DNA of 53,361 nucleotides from positions 1 through 53,361 of the forward strand of contig SVTC01000014.1 of NCBI GenBank assembly GCA_015063985.1, in the 5' to 3' direction. A model generated the notes under the pieces. The model was not told the origin of the DNA. It ran no database searches and was given only the letters and a program-made list of their open reading frames with translations. Both the position numbers and the translations under genes were made by a program. This document shows, piece after piece, positions 1 to 6,551 of the stretch. Source of the stretch: Oscillospiraceae bacterium. Lineage in GTDB: Bacteria > Bacillota > Clostridia > Oscillospirales > SIG627. How positions within the stretch are numbered: the first letter of the stretch is position 1; every line of letters starts with the position of its first letter.

Positions 1-1
1 A

Positions 2-88
2 AAATATATCGAAGAACAAGAGAAACATGATATAGCCCTTGATAAGTTAAGTGTCAAGGAATACGAAGACCCTTTTAAGGGTAGCTAA
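2..88 (+). CDS. 3' end of an unidentified gene (partial)
   Basis: An open frame enters from the left edge and stops at TAA 86-88, giving 28 visible residues. They are hydrophilic and charged and end in DPFKGS. No family can be recognised from this fragment. The last codons (71-82) coincide with the first hairpin of the array that follows, so the stop lies at the array boundary. Coding status is inferred only from the open frame and plausible composition. Confidence 0.35.
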   Translation, partial: KYIEEQEKHDIALDKLSVKEYEDPFKGS

Positions 89-362
89 GTAATACAAACG
101 CCCTTTCAAGGGCGGCAAAAGTGGCAAAGGCAATAGGCTTGAGTATACGAAAGCCAGCGGCTTGAGCCGCTGGCCGGTAGTATTGGGCTTTTAGCCCTTG
201 TGCATACCACCCGTTTGACGGGTGGTTATGATTCCTCAACATGCCCTTCGGGCATATATCACATTGCGTTAGCAATATATCATATTTCTGTAAGAAATAT
301 ATCATATTACCGTCAGGTAATATATCATAGGGAGTTGTGATAATCCCTTATCGCAACTCCCT
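69..362. repeat. Tandem array of ten short hairpins with conserved spacers
   Basis: Ten perfect or near-perfect stem-loops lie in 294 bases: 69-82, 99-114, 153-174, 185-197, 206-226, 241-255, 263-276, 284-298, 306-321 and 329-362. Stem sequences all differ (for example ATGCCC-TTC-GGGCAT, ATTACC-GTCA-GGTAAT). From 241 on, consecutive hairpins are joined by 7-base spacers reading ATATCAC, ATATCAT, ATATCAT and ATATCAT. The last hairpin is the longest, about 15 bp with one G-T pair and a TCCC loop. Variable stems with constant spacers suggest that structure, not sequence, is maintained. No family name is known to me; the function is unknown. Together with 363-431 this fills the gap before dpaA. 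Confidence 0.85.
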
Positions 363-375
363 TTGGCGTGTCTTT

Positions 376-403
376 CACTTTTTATAAAAAGGTGCATAAT
401 ATA
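376..403 (+). promoter_or_regulatory. Sigma-K-like promoter of dpaAB
   Basis: AC at 377-378, a 16-base spacer, then CATAATATA at 395-403 match the Bacillus sigma-K pattern (AC, 16-17 bases, CATAnnnTA). The following gene is dipicolinate synthase, a classic mother-cell sigma-K target, so sequence and context agree. No TTGACA/TATAAT promoter is evident here. Confidence 0.7.
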
Positions 404-431
404 AAGTATCTTAATTTAGCGAGGTTATCCT

Positions 432-1205
432 ATGGATTACGTTATATTCGGTTCGGACAGAAGGTTCTTTTATCTCGCGGAGCTTTTAAAAAAAGAAAAT
501 AAAGCTTGTTATATATGCAACAGCCTTGCTGAGATAAGCGCGTTTTCCGACAGAGCCTACGTATTTGTTACCGCCTTGAACACCAACAGAGAGGATCAGG
601 CAATACTTCTTCGCCGTATTCATAAGAACAGTGTTATATTTTCGGGCAAGCTTTTTGATGAAAACCTGCAGCTTGCATATGAAAAGGGAATAAAATATCA
701 TAATATACTGGATAATGAGCTCTTTTGCCTTGAAAATGCCATACCAACCGCTGAGGGCTGTATAGAAAGAATTATTTCAATTACTCCCTATAATCTCAGC
801 GGCACCGAGGTTGGCGTTGTGGGCTTCGGAAGAGTGGGGAGCGCGGTTTCGAGAGCGTTGAGAAGAATGGGTGCAAACGTCAGCGTTATTGTAAGGGAAG
901 GAAAGAGTATGTCCTGTGCGCTGGCATCATCCTTTTCGGTAATGGATATAAACGGCTCGTTGTGCGCTGATATAAGGATCCTTATCAATACCGCCGAGAA
1001 AAGAGATATCGTGAATAAACATCTTACAGATCGCTTCCCGAGGCTTGATACGGTAATAGATCTTGCCTCGGGAAATAACGTTGATAAAGCCGCTTTGCAA
1101 AAAAGAGGCATCTGCTTTGAGGATGCAAAGGGTCTTCCTGGAAGATTCTCTCCCGAAAGCAGTGCAGGGTATATTCTTCGGGTGATAAGAGGTGAGGGAT
1201 TATGA
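432..1205 (+). CDS. dpaA: Dipicolinate synthase subunit A
   Basis: DpaA (SpoVFA) is the NAD(P)-binding subunit of the enzyme that oxidises dihydrodipicolinate to dipicolinic acid in the mother cell; the product fills the spore core as a calcium chelate. The 257-residue protein has a Rossmann glycine motif GFGRVG at residues 131-136 after an N-terminal domain, and a C-terminal LPGRFSPESSAGYIL-type segment typical of the family. It is somewhat shorter than the roughly 300-residue Bacillus protein. The ATG follows GAGG by 7 bases. The stop overlaps the dpaB start (ATGA), so the two are translationally coupled and share the promoter at 376-403. Confidence 0.92.
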   Translation: MDYVIFGSDRRFFYLAELLKKENKACYICNSLAEISAFSDRAYVFVTALNTNREDQAILLRRIHKNSVIFSGKLFDENLQLAYEKGIKYHNILDNELFCLENAIPTAEGCIERIISITPYNLSGTEVGVVGFGRVGSAVSRALRRMGANVSVIVREGKSMSCALASSFSVMDINGSLCADIRILINTAEKRDIVNKHLTDRFPRLDTVIDLASGNNVDKAALQKRGICFEDAKGLPGRFSPESSAGYILRVIRGEGL

Positions 1206-1774
1206 AAAAAACTCTGGGCTTTGGGATATGTGCCTCTCATTGCAATTTTTCCTACTTGCCCATGATCCTTGATGGGCTTTGCGAAATTTACGAGTTGATC
1301 CCTATTTTAAGCTTTAATACCTTAAATAACGACAGTAAGTTTAATAAAGCTGCTGATTTTAAAGAGAGGATAGAAACTATCTGCAATAATAAGGCGCTCA
1401 CAAGCCTTGGAGCAGTGGAGCCCATAGGTCCGAAAAAAATGCTGGATCTTTTGGTTATATGTCCGTGTACCGGTAATACACTTGCAAAGATAGCTTGCGG
1501 TATCAGTGATACTCCGGTAACAATGGCTTATAAATCCCACACAAGAAACAGCCGCCCCACACTTCTTGCAATTTCAACAAACGACGGTCTGTCGTCCAAT
1601 GCAAAAAATATAGGGCGGCTCTTAAATACCAAAAACGTTTATTTCGTACCCTTCGGTCAGGACGATCCGCTGGGGAAATCCTCGTCGTTGAGCTTTAATA
1701 AGCTTAAGCTTCTTGATGCCGTTGAGGCGGCTCTCGAAAGCCGTCAGCTTCAGCCGGTATTACTTTCTCTTTGA
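1202..1774 (+). CDS. dpaB: Dipicolinate synthase subunit B (flavoprotein)
   Basis: DpaB (SpoVFB) is the flavoprotein-like partner of DpaA. The 190 residues match the family length (about 200). Visible hallmarks are the N-terminal GFGICASHCNF segment, the CPCTGNTLAKIA segment around residues 88-99 of the flavoprotein fold, and a C-terminal FVPFGQDDP stretch. It starts within the dpaA stop (ATGA overlap). Its end overlaps by 15 bases the 3' end of the convergent membrane-protein gene. Confidence 0.9.
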   Translation: MKKTLGFGICASHCNFSYLPMILDGLCEIYELIPILSFNTLNNDSKFNKAADFKERIETICNNKALTSLGAVEPIGPKKMLDLLVICPCTGNTLAKIACGISDTPVTMAYKSHTRNSRPTLLAISTNDGLSSNAKNIGRLLNTKNVYFVPFGQDDPLGKSSSLSFNKLKLLDAVEAALESRQLQPVLLSL

Positions 1775-2224
1775 TAATACCGATTCGTACTCCGCGTTTG
1801 CTTCCTTTGATTTGTTGCTTATCATTTTGACGATCGCGCCGACTCCGACGAATACAAAATAAATAACAACGTAACTAATGAAAAAGTAAAGTATCTTATT
1901 GGGCAGGCTTATTGGGGAGTTGGACATAGGGTCCTCGATGAGGTATCCGCCCAAAAAGCCTATGCTGAAAAAGAGATTTGCACAGGTCGCAAAGAAGTGT
2001 ATCACTCTTTTTACTATACCTTCAAGCTTGGATCTGTCAAGAAGGGAATTTGTAAGCCCAAGCAAAGCGCCGAAAACGAGAAATCCGCTTAAAAGCCCGA
2101 AGGACAGATTCAAAGCGGAATCGGGAGAAATGGCGGCTTTAAAGGCGTTTAAAACGTATACCGCAAGGGTAAAGCAGATACACGCCGTTTTAAATATCCT
2201 GCCGACAGTAGTTTTTATCTTCAT
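1760..2224 (-). CDS. Small polytopic membrane protein, DUF3021-like
   Basis: A 154-residue protein with four probable membrane helices (about residues 13-31, 40-58, 78-97 and 109-133) and a charged, Lys/Glu-rich C-terminal tail. Size and topology resemble DUF3021 proteins, but the match is by impression only. The ATG at 2224 is preferred because AAGGTG (2231-2236) lies 6 bases upstream; a GTG at 2233 would overlap that site. It lies between dpaAB (convergent) and the rplT terminator and may have its own weak promoter. Function unknown. Confidence 0.7.
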   Translation of the reverse strand: MKIKTTVGRIFKTACICFTLAVYVLNAFKAAISPDSALNLSFGLLSGFLVFGALLGLTNSLLDRSKLEGIVKRVIHFFATCANLFFSIGFLGGYLIEDPMSNSPISLPNKILYFFISYVVIYFVFVGVGAIVKMISNKSKEANAEYESVLSKRK

Positions 2225-2236
2225 ATAATTCACCTT

Positions 2237-2269
2237 AAAGAAAAGCTCCGCCTGTTATGACGGAGCTTT
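2237..2269 (-). terminator. Terminator of infC-rpmI-rplT
   Basis: A 9-bp stem, AAAGCTCCG (2242-2250) with CGGAGCTTT (2261-2269), and a 10-base loop. On the minus strand it is followed by a U-rich run (UUUUCUUU), just after the rplT stop codon. Confidence 0.85.
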
Positions 2270-2277
2270 AATGATTA

Positions 2278-2631
2278 TCAGAGAGCAGCTTTTGCCTTTT
2301 CAACAAGTGCTGCGAAAGCTTCCTTGTCGTTTACTGCCAATTCAGCCAGCATCTTTCTGTTGAGCTCGATGCCTGCCTTCTTAAGACCGTTCATAAAACG
2401 GGAATAGTTGATACCGTTGACCTTTGCCTGAGCAGAGATTCTGGTGATCCAGAGAGAACGGAAATCTCTCTTCTTGAGCTTTCTGCCGATGAATGCATAG
2501 TTACCGCTCTTCATTACGGCCTGTTTGGCCATTTTAAAGTGCTTGCTCTTGGAACCCCAGTAGCCCTTAGCTGCTTTTAATACTTTCTTTCTTCTCTTAC
2601 GAGTGGCGAGTGCGCCTTTGATTCTTGCCAT
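2278..2631 (-). CDS. rplT: 50S ribosomal protein L20
   Basis: L20 binds 23S rRNA early in large-subunit assembly and in many bacteria represses its own operon. The 117-residue protein begins [16 protein letters not shown] and contains [20 protein letters not shown]-like and [11 protein letters not shown]-like segments of the family; length is typical. It is the last gene of infC-rpmI-rplT. No strong Shine-Dalgarno sequence is seen directly before the ATG; the nearest AAAGG is about 18 bases away inside a weak hairpin, so translation may depend on the upstream gene or on structure. Confidence 0.97.
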   Translation of the reverse strand: MARIKGALATRKRRKKVLKAAKGYWGSKSKHFKMAKQAVMKSGNYAFIGRKLKKRDFRSLWITRISAQAKVNGINYSRFMNGLKKAGIELNRKMLAELAVNDKEAFAALVEKAKAAL

Positions 2632-2704
2632 ATTAAACCACGACCCGAACCTTTACGGTAAGGTCTTCCTTTCTTTCATTAGTAAATTTTTTAATCGATG
2701 CTGA

Positions 2705-2905
2705 TCAAGCGTAGGGAATAAGCTTTCTGATGGTTGCACACTGAGCTGCGTTAGCCATGTAACCGCGAACACGAAGTGCTCTCTTGCGCTTGGTAGTCTT
2801 CTTACCGAGCTTGTGTCTTCTGAACTGATGATTGAGCTTGACCTTACCGTTCTTTGTAAGAGAAAATCTCTTTGAGGTGGCCTTGTGCGTTTTGATCTTT
2901 CCCAT
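2705..2905 (-). CDS. rpmI: 50S ribosomal protein L35
   Basis: L35 is a small basic protein of the large subunit. The 66-residue product starts MGKIKTHKATSKRF and contains the family's HKLGKKTTKRKR-type basic stretch. The ATG at 2905 has AAGGAG 8 bases upstream; a longer reading from 2947 would run back into the infC coding end and lacks family homology. It lies 19 bases after infC and is cotranscribed with it. Confidence 0.96.
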   Translation of the reverse strand: MGKIKTHKATSKRFSLTKNGKVKLNHQFRRHKLGKKTTKRKRALRVRGYMANAAQCATIRKLIPYA

Positions 2906-2924
2906 TTTAAAACTCCTTATATAA

Positions 2925-3440
2925 TTATTTTGTTTTCGGTGCGACAAACATAGTCATAAAACGACCGTCCAGCGAGGGCTTCTTTTCCACTGTTCCGCTC
3001 TCCGCACAAGCCTCGGCTATGCGCTCCATAAGCTTGTATCCGAGATCGGTGTGGTTCATTTCACGACCTGAGAACATAATTGTCATCTTGACCTTGTTGC
3101 CTGCTGCCAGAAAGCGATGTGCGTGACGCAGCTTCGTGTCAAGGTCGTGCTGACCTATCTTGCAGGAAAACTTGATCTCCTTGACTTCGATGACGTTCTG
3201 CTTTTTTCTGGATTCCTTGTCTTTTTTCTCTTTTTCGAACTTGAATTTGCCATAGTCCATGATCTTGCAAACGGGGGGATTTCCGCCGGGGGATATCTCC
3301 ACAAGGTCAAGACCCTTGTCGTATGCCATATTCAGTGCATCGTGAACACTTAAAATTCCGAGCTGAGCACCGTCGTTTCCGATAACTCGTACCTGGGGCG
3401 CTTTGATCTGCTCGTTGATTGAGAGCTCCTTAGCTGCTAT
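2925..3440 (-). CDS. infC: Translation initiation factor IF-3 with an ATA start codon
   Basis: IF-3 binds the 30S subunit, blocks premature 50S joining and checks start-codon pairing. From an ATA codon at 3440-3438 the frame gives 171 residues, the usual family length, with the conserved N-terminal INEQIKAPQVRVIG segment and the C-terminal domain ending MFVAPKTK. GGAGGTG lies 7 bases upstream of ATA. The first in-frame ATG (3329) would delete the N-terminal domain start. Rare start codons (AUU in E. coli) are known for infC and make it self-regulated, because IF-3 rejects such codons. The operon continues with rpmI and rplT. Confidence 0.93.
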   Translation of the reverse strand: MAAKELSINEQIKAPQVRVIGNDGAQLGILSVHDALNMAYDKGLDLVEISPGGNPPVCKIMDYGKFKFEKEKKDKESRKKQNVIEVKEIKFSCKIGQHDLDTKLRHAHRFLAAGNKVKMTIMFSGREMNHTDLGYKLMERIAEACAESGTVEKKPSLDGRFMTMFVAPKTK

Positions 3441-3454
3441 GTTGAAACACCTCC

Positions 3455-3488
3455 AAAAAATATAAAACGCGAAGGAAATCCTCCGCGT
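3455..3488 (-). terminator. Attenuator-like hairpin in the infC leader
   Basis: On the minus strand, ACGCG-GAGG-ATTT-CCT-TCGCGT forms a GC-rich stem (3467-3488) followed at once by TTTATATTTTTT (3455-3466), directly before the infC ribosome binding site. The leader from the promoter to infC is about 146 bases and also holds a TTTCGT/ACGAAA hairpin. Firmicute infC operons commonly carry an L20-responsive transcription attenuator here; that identity is inferred from position. Confidence 0.7.
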
Positions 3489-3592
3489 AACAAAAATCTT
3501 TCGTGCAAAAAAATACGAAATGCTTTTTATTGACCCTTAACGCTCCTTGGCTTTAAAGGTGAGAACGGAGTTGTTCCTCTTCATTTTTGTGT

Positions 3593-3621
3593 ATTATAAC
3601 ATTAAAACACGTTCTTGTCAA
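3593..3621 (-). promoter_or_regulatory. Sigma-A promoter of infC-rpmI-rplT
   Basis: On the minus strand, TTGACA (3621-3616) and TATAAT (3598-3593) are separated by exactly 17 bases. Both boxes match consensus perfectly, as expected for a translation operon. Confidence 0.9.
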
Positions 3622-3682
3622 TATATTTTCGCAAGTTTTTTTATTTATTTTGCATCAAAGTTTCCATGATACTGCTCTTACC

Positions 3683-3711
3683 TTGACAAATTGGTGATTT
3701 TAGGGTAAAAT
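3683..3711 (+). promoter_or_regulatory. Sigma-A promoter for the microprotein and topoisomerase genes
   Basis: TTGACA (3683-3688), 17 bases, TAAAAT (3706-3711). It is divergent from the infC promoter, and the transcript would start near 3718, about 40 bases before the microprotein ATG. The 3441-3758 gap holds the two divergent promoters and the infC leader. Confidence 0.8.
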
Positions 3712-3758
3712 ATAGTAGAATGTGAAAAATTCATAACTATATATTGGGGGATATAATT

Positions 3759-3878
3759 ATGTCAGAGCTTTTCAGCGCCCCGACGGGGGACATCGGAAGC
3801 GAATATTATATTGTGGCAATGGTGCTTGCCCTTGCGGCTATGGTAACCCTTTTTATAATCGGAAAAAAGAGAAAATAA
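3759..3878 (+). CDS. 39-residue single-pass membrane microprotein resembling a sorting-signal tail
   Basis: ATG 3759 to TAA 3876-3878 encodes 39 residues: a short polar N-terminus with SAPTGD at residues 6-11, one hydrophobic helix (about residues 17-35) and a GKKRK tail. GGGGG lies 8 bases upstream and a consensus promoter at 3683. The order xPxTG(D), hydrophobic helix, basic tail is that of a sortase signal, but there is no protein in front of it. It may simply be a small membrane protein. It sits 16 bases before the topoisomerase gene and is probably cotranscribed. Confidence 0.6.
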   Translation: MSELFSAPTGDIGSEYYIVAMVLALAAMVTLFIIGKKRK

Positions 3879-3894
3879 AATTAAAGGATCATAT

Positions 3895-5931
3895 ATGTCA
3901 ACAAAAACAAAAAACGATTACAACGATCAAAGCATCAAGGTCCTTAAGGGAGCCGACAGAGTCAGAAAAAGACCTGCGGTAATTTTCGGCTCCGACGGAC
4001 TGAGCGGATGCGAGCATTCATTTTTCGAGATCCTTTCCAACTCCATCGATGAGGCGAGGGAAGGCTTCGGTAAGGTGATCAATATCACCGTTTACCGCGA
4101 TCACAGCTTCTGTGTTGAGGATTTCGGAAGAGGCGTGCCTCTGGATTGGAACGAAAAGGAAGAAAAGTATAACTGGGAATTGGTGTTCTGCGAGCTTTAC
4201 GCGGGCGGAAAATACGACGGCTCCGGTGAGGGTAATTATGAATACGCTCTGGGTCTTAACGGACTCGGTGCCTGCGCAACGCAGTACAGCAGTGAGTATA
4301 TGAGCGTCGTTTCCTATACCTCTTCATCGAAGATTACCGTAAACTTTAAAAAGGGTGAGCCCTCGGGTGAAATGCTTAAGGAGCCCCCCGTAAAAAAGCG
4401 CACGGGTACCGTTATAAAATGGAAGCCCGATACCGAGGTTTTTACGGATATCGCCATTAAAAAGGAATATTTTCTGGAGCTTTTAAAAAAGCAGGCCGTA
4501 GTCAATGCGGGTCTTCTTTTAAAGCTTTTTTGGGAGGAAGAGGATTCCGGCTTTACCGAGACCGAATTTATCTATCCCAACGGTATAATCGACTACGTTA
4601 AAGAGCTTTGCGGCGCCGAATCCGATTCCGAGGAGGACGAGGACGGCGAGAGCTACTCAAACACCCTTACCGCTCCCGTTTTCTGGGAGACCGAAAGAAA
4701 GGGCAGGGACAGAGAAGACAAGCCCGAGTATAAGGTCAAGGTCCAGGCATCCTTTGCCTTTGTCAGAAATAATCCCATAATTGAGTATTATCATAACTCC
4801 AGCTATCTTGAGCACGGCGGCTCTCCCGATAAGGCTGTCAGATCGGCCTTTACCAAGGCTATAGACACTTATCTTAAAAATAACGGTAAGTACTCCAAAA
4901 ACGAGCCTAAGATCGGCTTCCAGGACATAGAGGACAGCCTTTGCCTTGTGACGAATTCCTTCTCCACAAACAGTATGACCTCCTACGAGAATCAGACCAA
5001 GAAGGCTATAACAAACGTTTTTATAGCAGAGGCCATGACCGACTTCTTCCTCTCGCAGCTTGAGATCTATTTTGCCGAGAATCCCTTTGATGCCGAGGCC
5101 ATTGCAAAGCAGATCCTTATCAACAAGCGCAGCAGAGAAAGCGCGGAGATCGCAAGAAAGGATCTGAAAAAGAAGCTTGCTGCCGCAAACACAGATATGT
5201 CCAACCGAGTTGAGAAGTTTGCAAACTGCAGAAGCAAGGATCCCGAGAAAAGAGAGCTCTTTATAGTTGAGGGCGATTCCGCTCTCACAAGCTGTAAGCT
5301 GGGAAGGGATGCCGATTTCCAGGCGATCATCCCTGTCAGAGGTAAGACTCTCAACTGCCTTAAGGCAAATTACGATAAGATATTCCAAAGTGATATAATT
5401 ATCGATCTTTTGAAGGTCATCGGCTGCGGTGCCGAGGTCAAGGGCAGAGGCGGCTCCGGTGTATCCTCCTTTGATTATTCGGCATTGAAGTGGAATAAGA
5501 TCATCCTTTGCACCGATGCCGATGAGGACGGATTTCAGATCAGAACGCTTATCCTTACAATGTTTTACAGACTTTTACCCACCCTTATCCGCGAGGGAAG
5601 GGTCTATATCGCACAAAGCCCTCTTTACGAGATCACCACCAAGGATAAGATCCTTTTTGCATATGACGAAAAGGAAAAGCAGCAGATCCTTTCGGAGCTT
5701 GAGGGACAGAAATATACCCTCCAGCGCTCCAAGGGTCTCGGTGAAAACGAGCCCGATATGATGTGGAAGACCACGATGTGTCCGGCAACGAGAAGGCTTA
5801 TAAAGATCTGCCCCGAGGACGAGAGAAAAACCTTTGAGATATTCGATATCCTCCTCGGTGACAACCTTGCGGGCAGAAAGAGATATATTGCTGAAAACGG
5901 TTATAAATACGTGGAGCTTGCCGATATATGA
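3895..5931 (+). CDS. Type IIA DNA topoisomerase subunit B (GyrB/ParE family)
   Basis: ATPase and TOPRIM subunit of a gyrase/topoisomerase IV-like enzyme. The 678 residues contain the GHKL ATPase boxes (ELSNS-type E45/N49 with DE 52-53, EDFGRG 75-80, GLNGLG 120-125), a transducer domain with an acidic insertion near 240-250, and a TOPRIM domain with EGDSA at 459-463 and DADEDG at 541-546. The usual RPGMYIGS is changed to RPAVIFGS. No A subunit (parC/gyrA) lies beside it, which is unusual for ParE, so I leave the symbol open. The next gene overlaps its stop (ATGA). Confidence 0.9.
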   Translation: MSTKTKNDYNDQSIKVLKGADRVRKRPAVIFGSDGLSGCEHSFFEILSNSIDEAREGFGKVINITVYRDHSFCVEDFGRGVPLDWNEKEEKYNWELVFCELYAGGKYDGSGEGNYEYALGLNGLGACATQYSSEYMSVVSYTSSSKITVNFKKGEPSGEMLKEPPVKKRTGTVIKWKPDTEVFTDIAIKKEYFLELLKKQAVVNAGLLLKLFWEEEDSGFTETEFIYPNGIIDYVKELCGAESDSEEDEDGESYSNTLTAPVFWETERKGRDREDKPEYKVKVQASFAFVRNNPIIEYYHNSSYLEHGGSPDKAVRSAFTKAIDTYLKNNGKYSKNEPKIGFQDIEDSLCLVTNSFSTNSMTSYENQTKKAITNVFIAEAMTDFFLSQLEIYFAENPFDAEAIAKQILINKRSRESAEIARKDLKKKLAAANTDMSNRVEKFANCRSKDPEKRELFIVEGDSALTSCKLGRDADFQAIIPVRGKTLNCLKANYDKIFQSDIIIDLLKVIGCGAEVKGRGGSGVSSFDYSALKWNKIILCTDADEDGFQIRTLILTMFYRLLPTLIREGRVYIAQSPLYEITTKDKILFAYDEKEKQQILSELEGQKYTLQRSKGLGENEPDMMWKTTMCPATRRLIKICPEDERKTFEIFDILLGDNLAGRKRYIAENGYKYVELADI

Positions 5932-6551
5932 ATGCCATCAGCTATAAGACCGTATGTAAGGAAGCATACAGCGAGTTTACAGAGAAAAAAAGCGTCTTTA
6001 TGTCCTATATCCGACCTATCTCCACAGAGGATGAGGCTAAGGAATTTCTTAATAAGATACGTCAAAAGCACTCCGATGCCACTCATAACGTTTATGCATA
6101 CGTCAACCGCGAGGGGAACGTCAGCCGTTTTTCCGACGACGGCGAGCCCCAGGGAACGGCAGGTATGCCCGTATTTGACGTCCTGAGGAAGGAAGAGCTT
6201 TTGGGTGTCTGCGTTGTTGTTACAAGATATTTCGGCGGCATACTGTTAGGTGGCGGCGGTCTTGTCAGAGCTTACGGCAGAGCCGCAAGAGATGCGGTGG
6301 AGAAGGCGGGAGTCTGTATGTACAAAAGGAAGTCCCGTATGAAGTTTGCCTGCGATTACGATCTTAGCGGCAAGCTTTTAAGAGAGCTTGAGAAGCTTGG
6401 AATAGAACCGTCGGAAAAGCTTTACGAGGAAAAGGTTAAGGTCGCCTTCATCTGTGAGTCGGATCTGCAGGATAAGGTCGTGGGGGCTATACTTGATGCC
6501 TCCGGCGGAAGATGCAAAGTGGAGTTTGATGAATACGTTTACGCAAAATGA
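5928..6551 (+). CDS. yigZ: YigZ/IMPACT family protein
   Basis: A 207-residue member of the IMPACT/YigZ family (UPF0029 N-terminal domain plus a C-terminal ferredoxin-fold domain, DUF1949-like). Hallmarks are the DDGEPQGTAGMPV signature near residues 66-78 and the VVVTRYFGGILLGGGGLVRAYG stretch near 97-115 (broken here for brevity: V-TRYFGG-LLGGGGLVRAYG). Family members are linked to translation control, but the biochemical role is not settled. It starts within the topoisomerase stop codon, so the two are coupled. Confidence 0.9.
   Translation: MNAISYKTVCKEAYSEFTEKKSVFMSYIRPISTEDEAKEFLNKIRQKHSDATHNVYAYVNREGNVSRFSDDGEPQGTAGMPVFDVLRKEELLGVCVVVTRYFGGILLGGGGLVRAYGRAARDAVEKAGVCMYKRKSRMKFACDYDLSGKLLRELEKLGIEPSEKLYEEKVKVAFICESDLQDKVVGAILDASGGRCKVEFDEYVYAK

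Noticed and set aside
75-305. A 76-residue minus-strand open frame
   Set aside because: It lies wholly in the hairpin array; its residues are just a translation of the palindromes and spacers, and no ribosome binding site or family is seen.
69-362. CRISPR array
   Set aside because: The constant parts are only 7 bases, the variable parts are self-complementary, and no cas genes are present.
2925-3329. infC as a truncated gene or pseudogene
   Set aside because: The apparent truncation comes from requiring ATG/GTG/TTG; reading from ATA at 3440 gives a full-length protein with a good ribosome binding site.
4657-5388. A 243-residue minus-strand frame
   Set aside because: Antisense to the well-defined topoisomerase gene; no family or ribosome binding site.
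6454-6528. N-terminal extension of the QueG-like protein
   Set aside because: It would overlap yigZ much further; ATG 6529 has a suitable GGAG and the extension has no family match.
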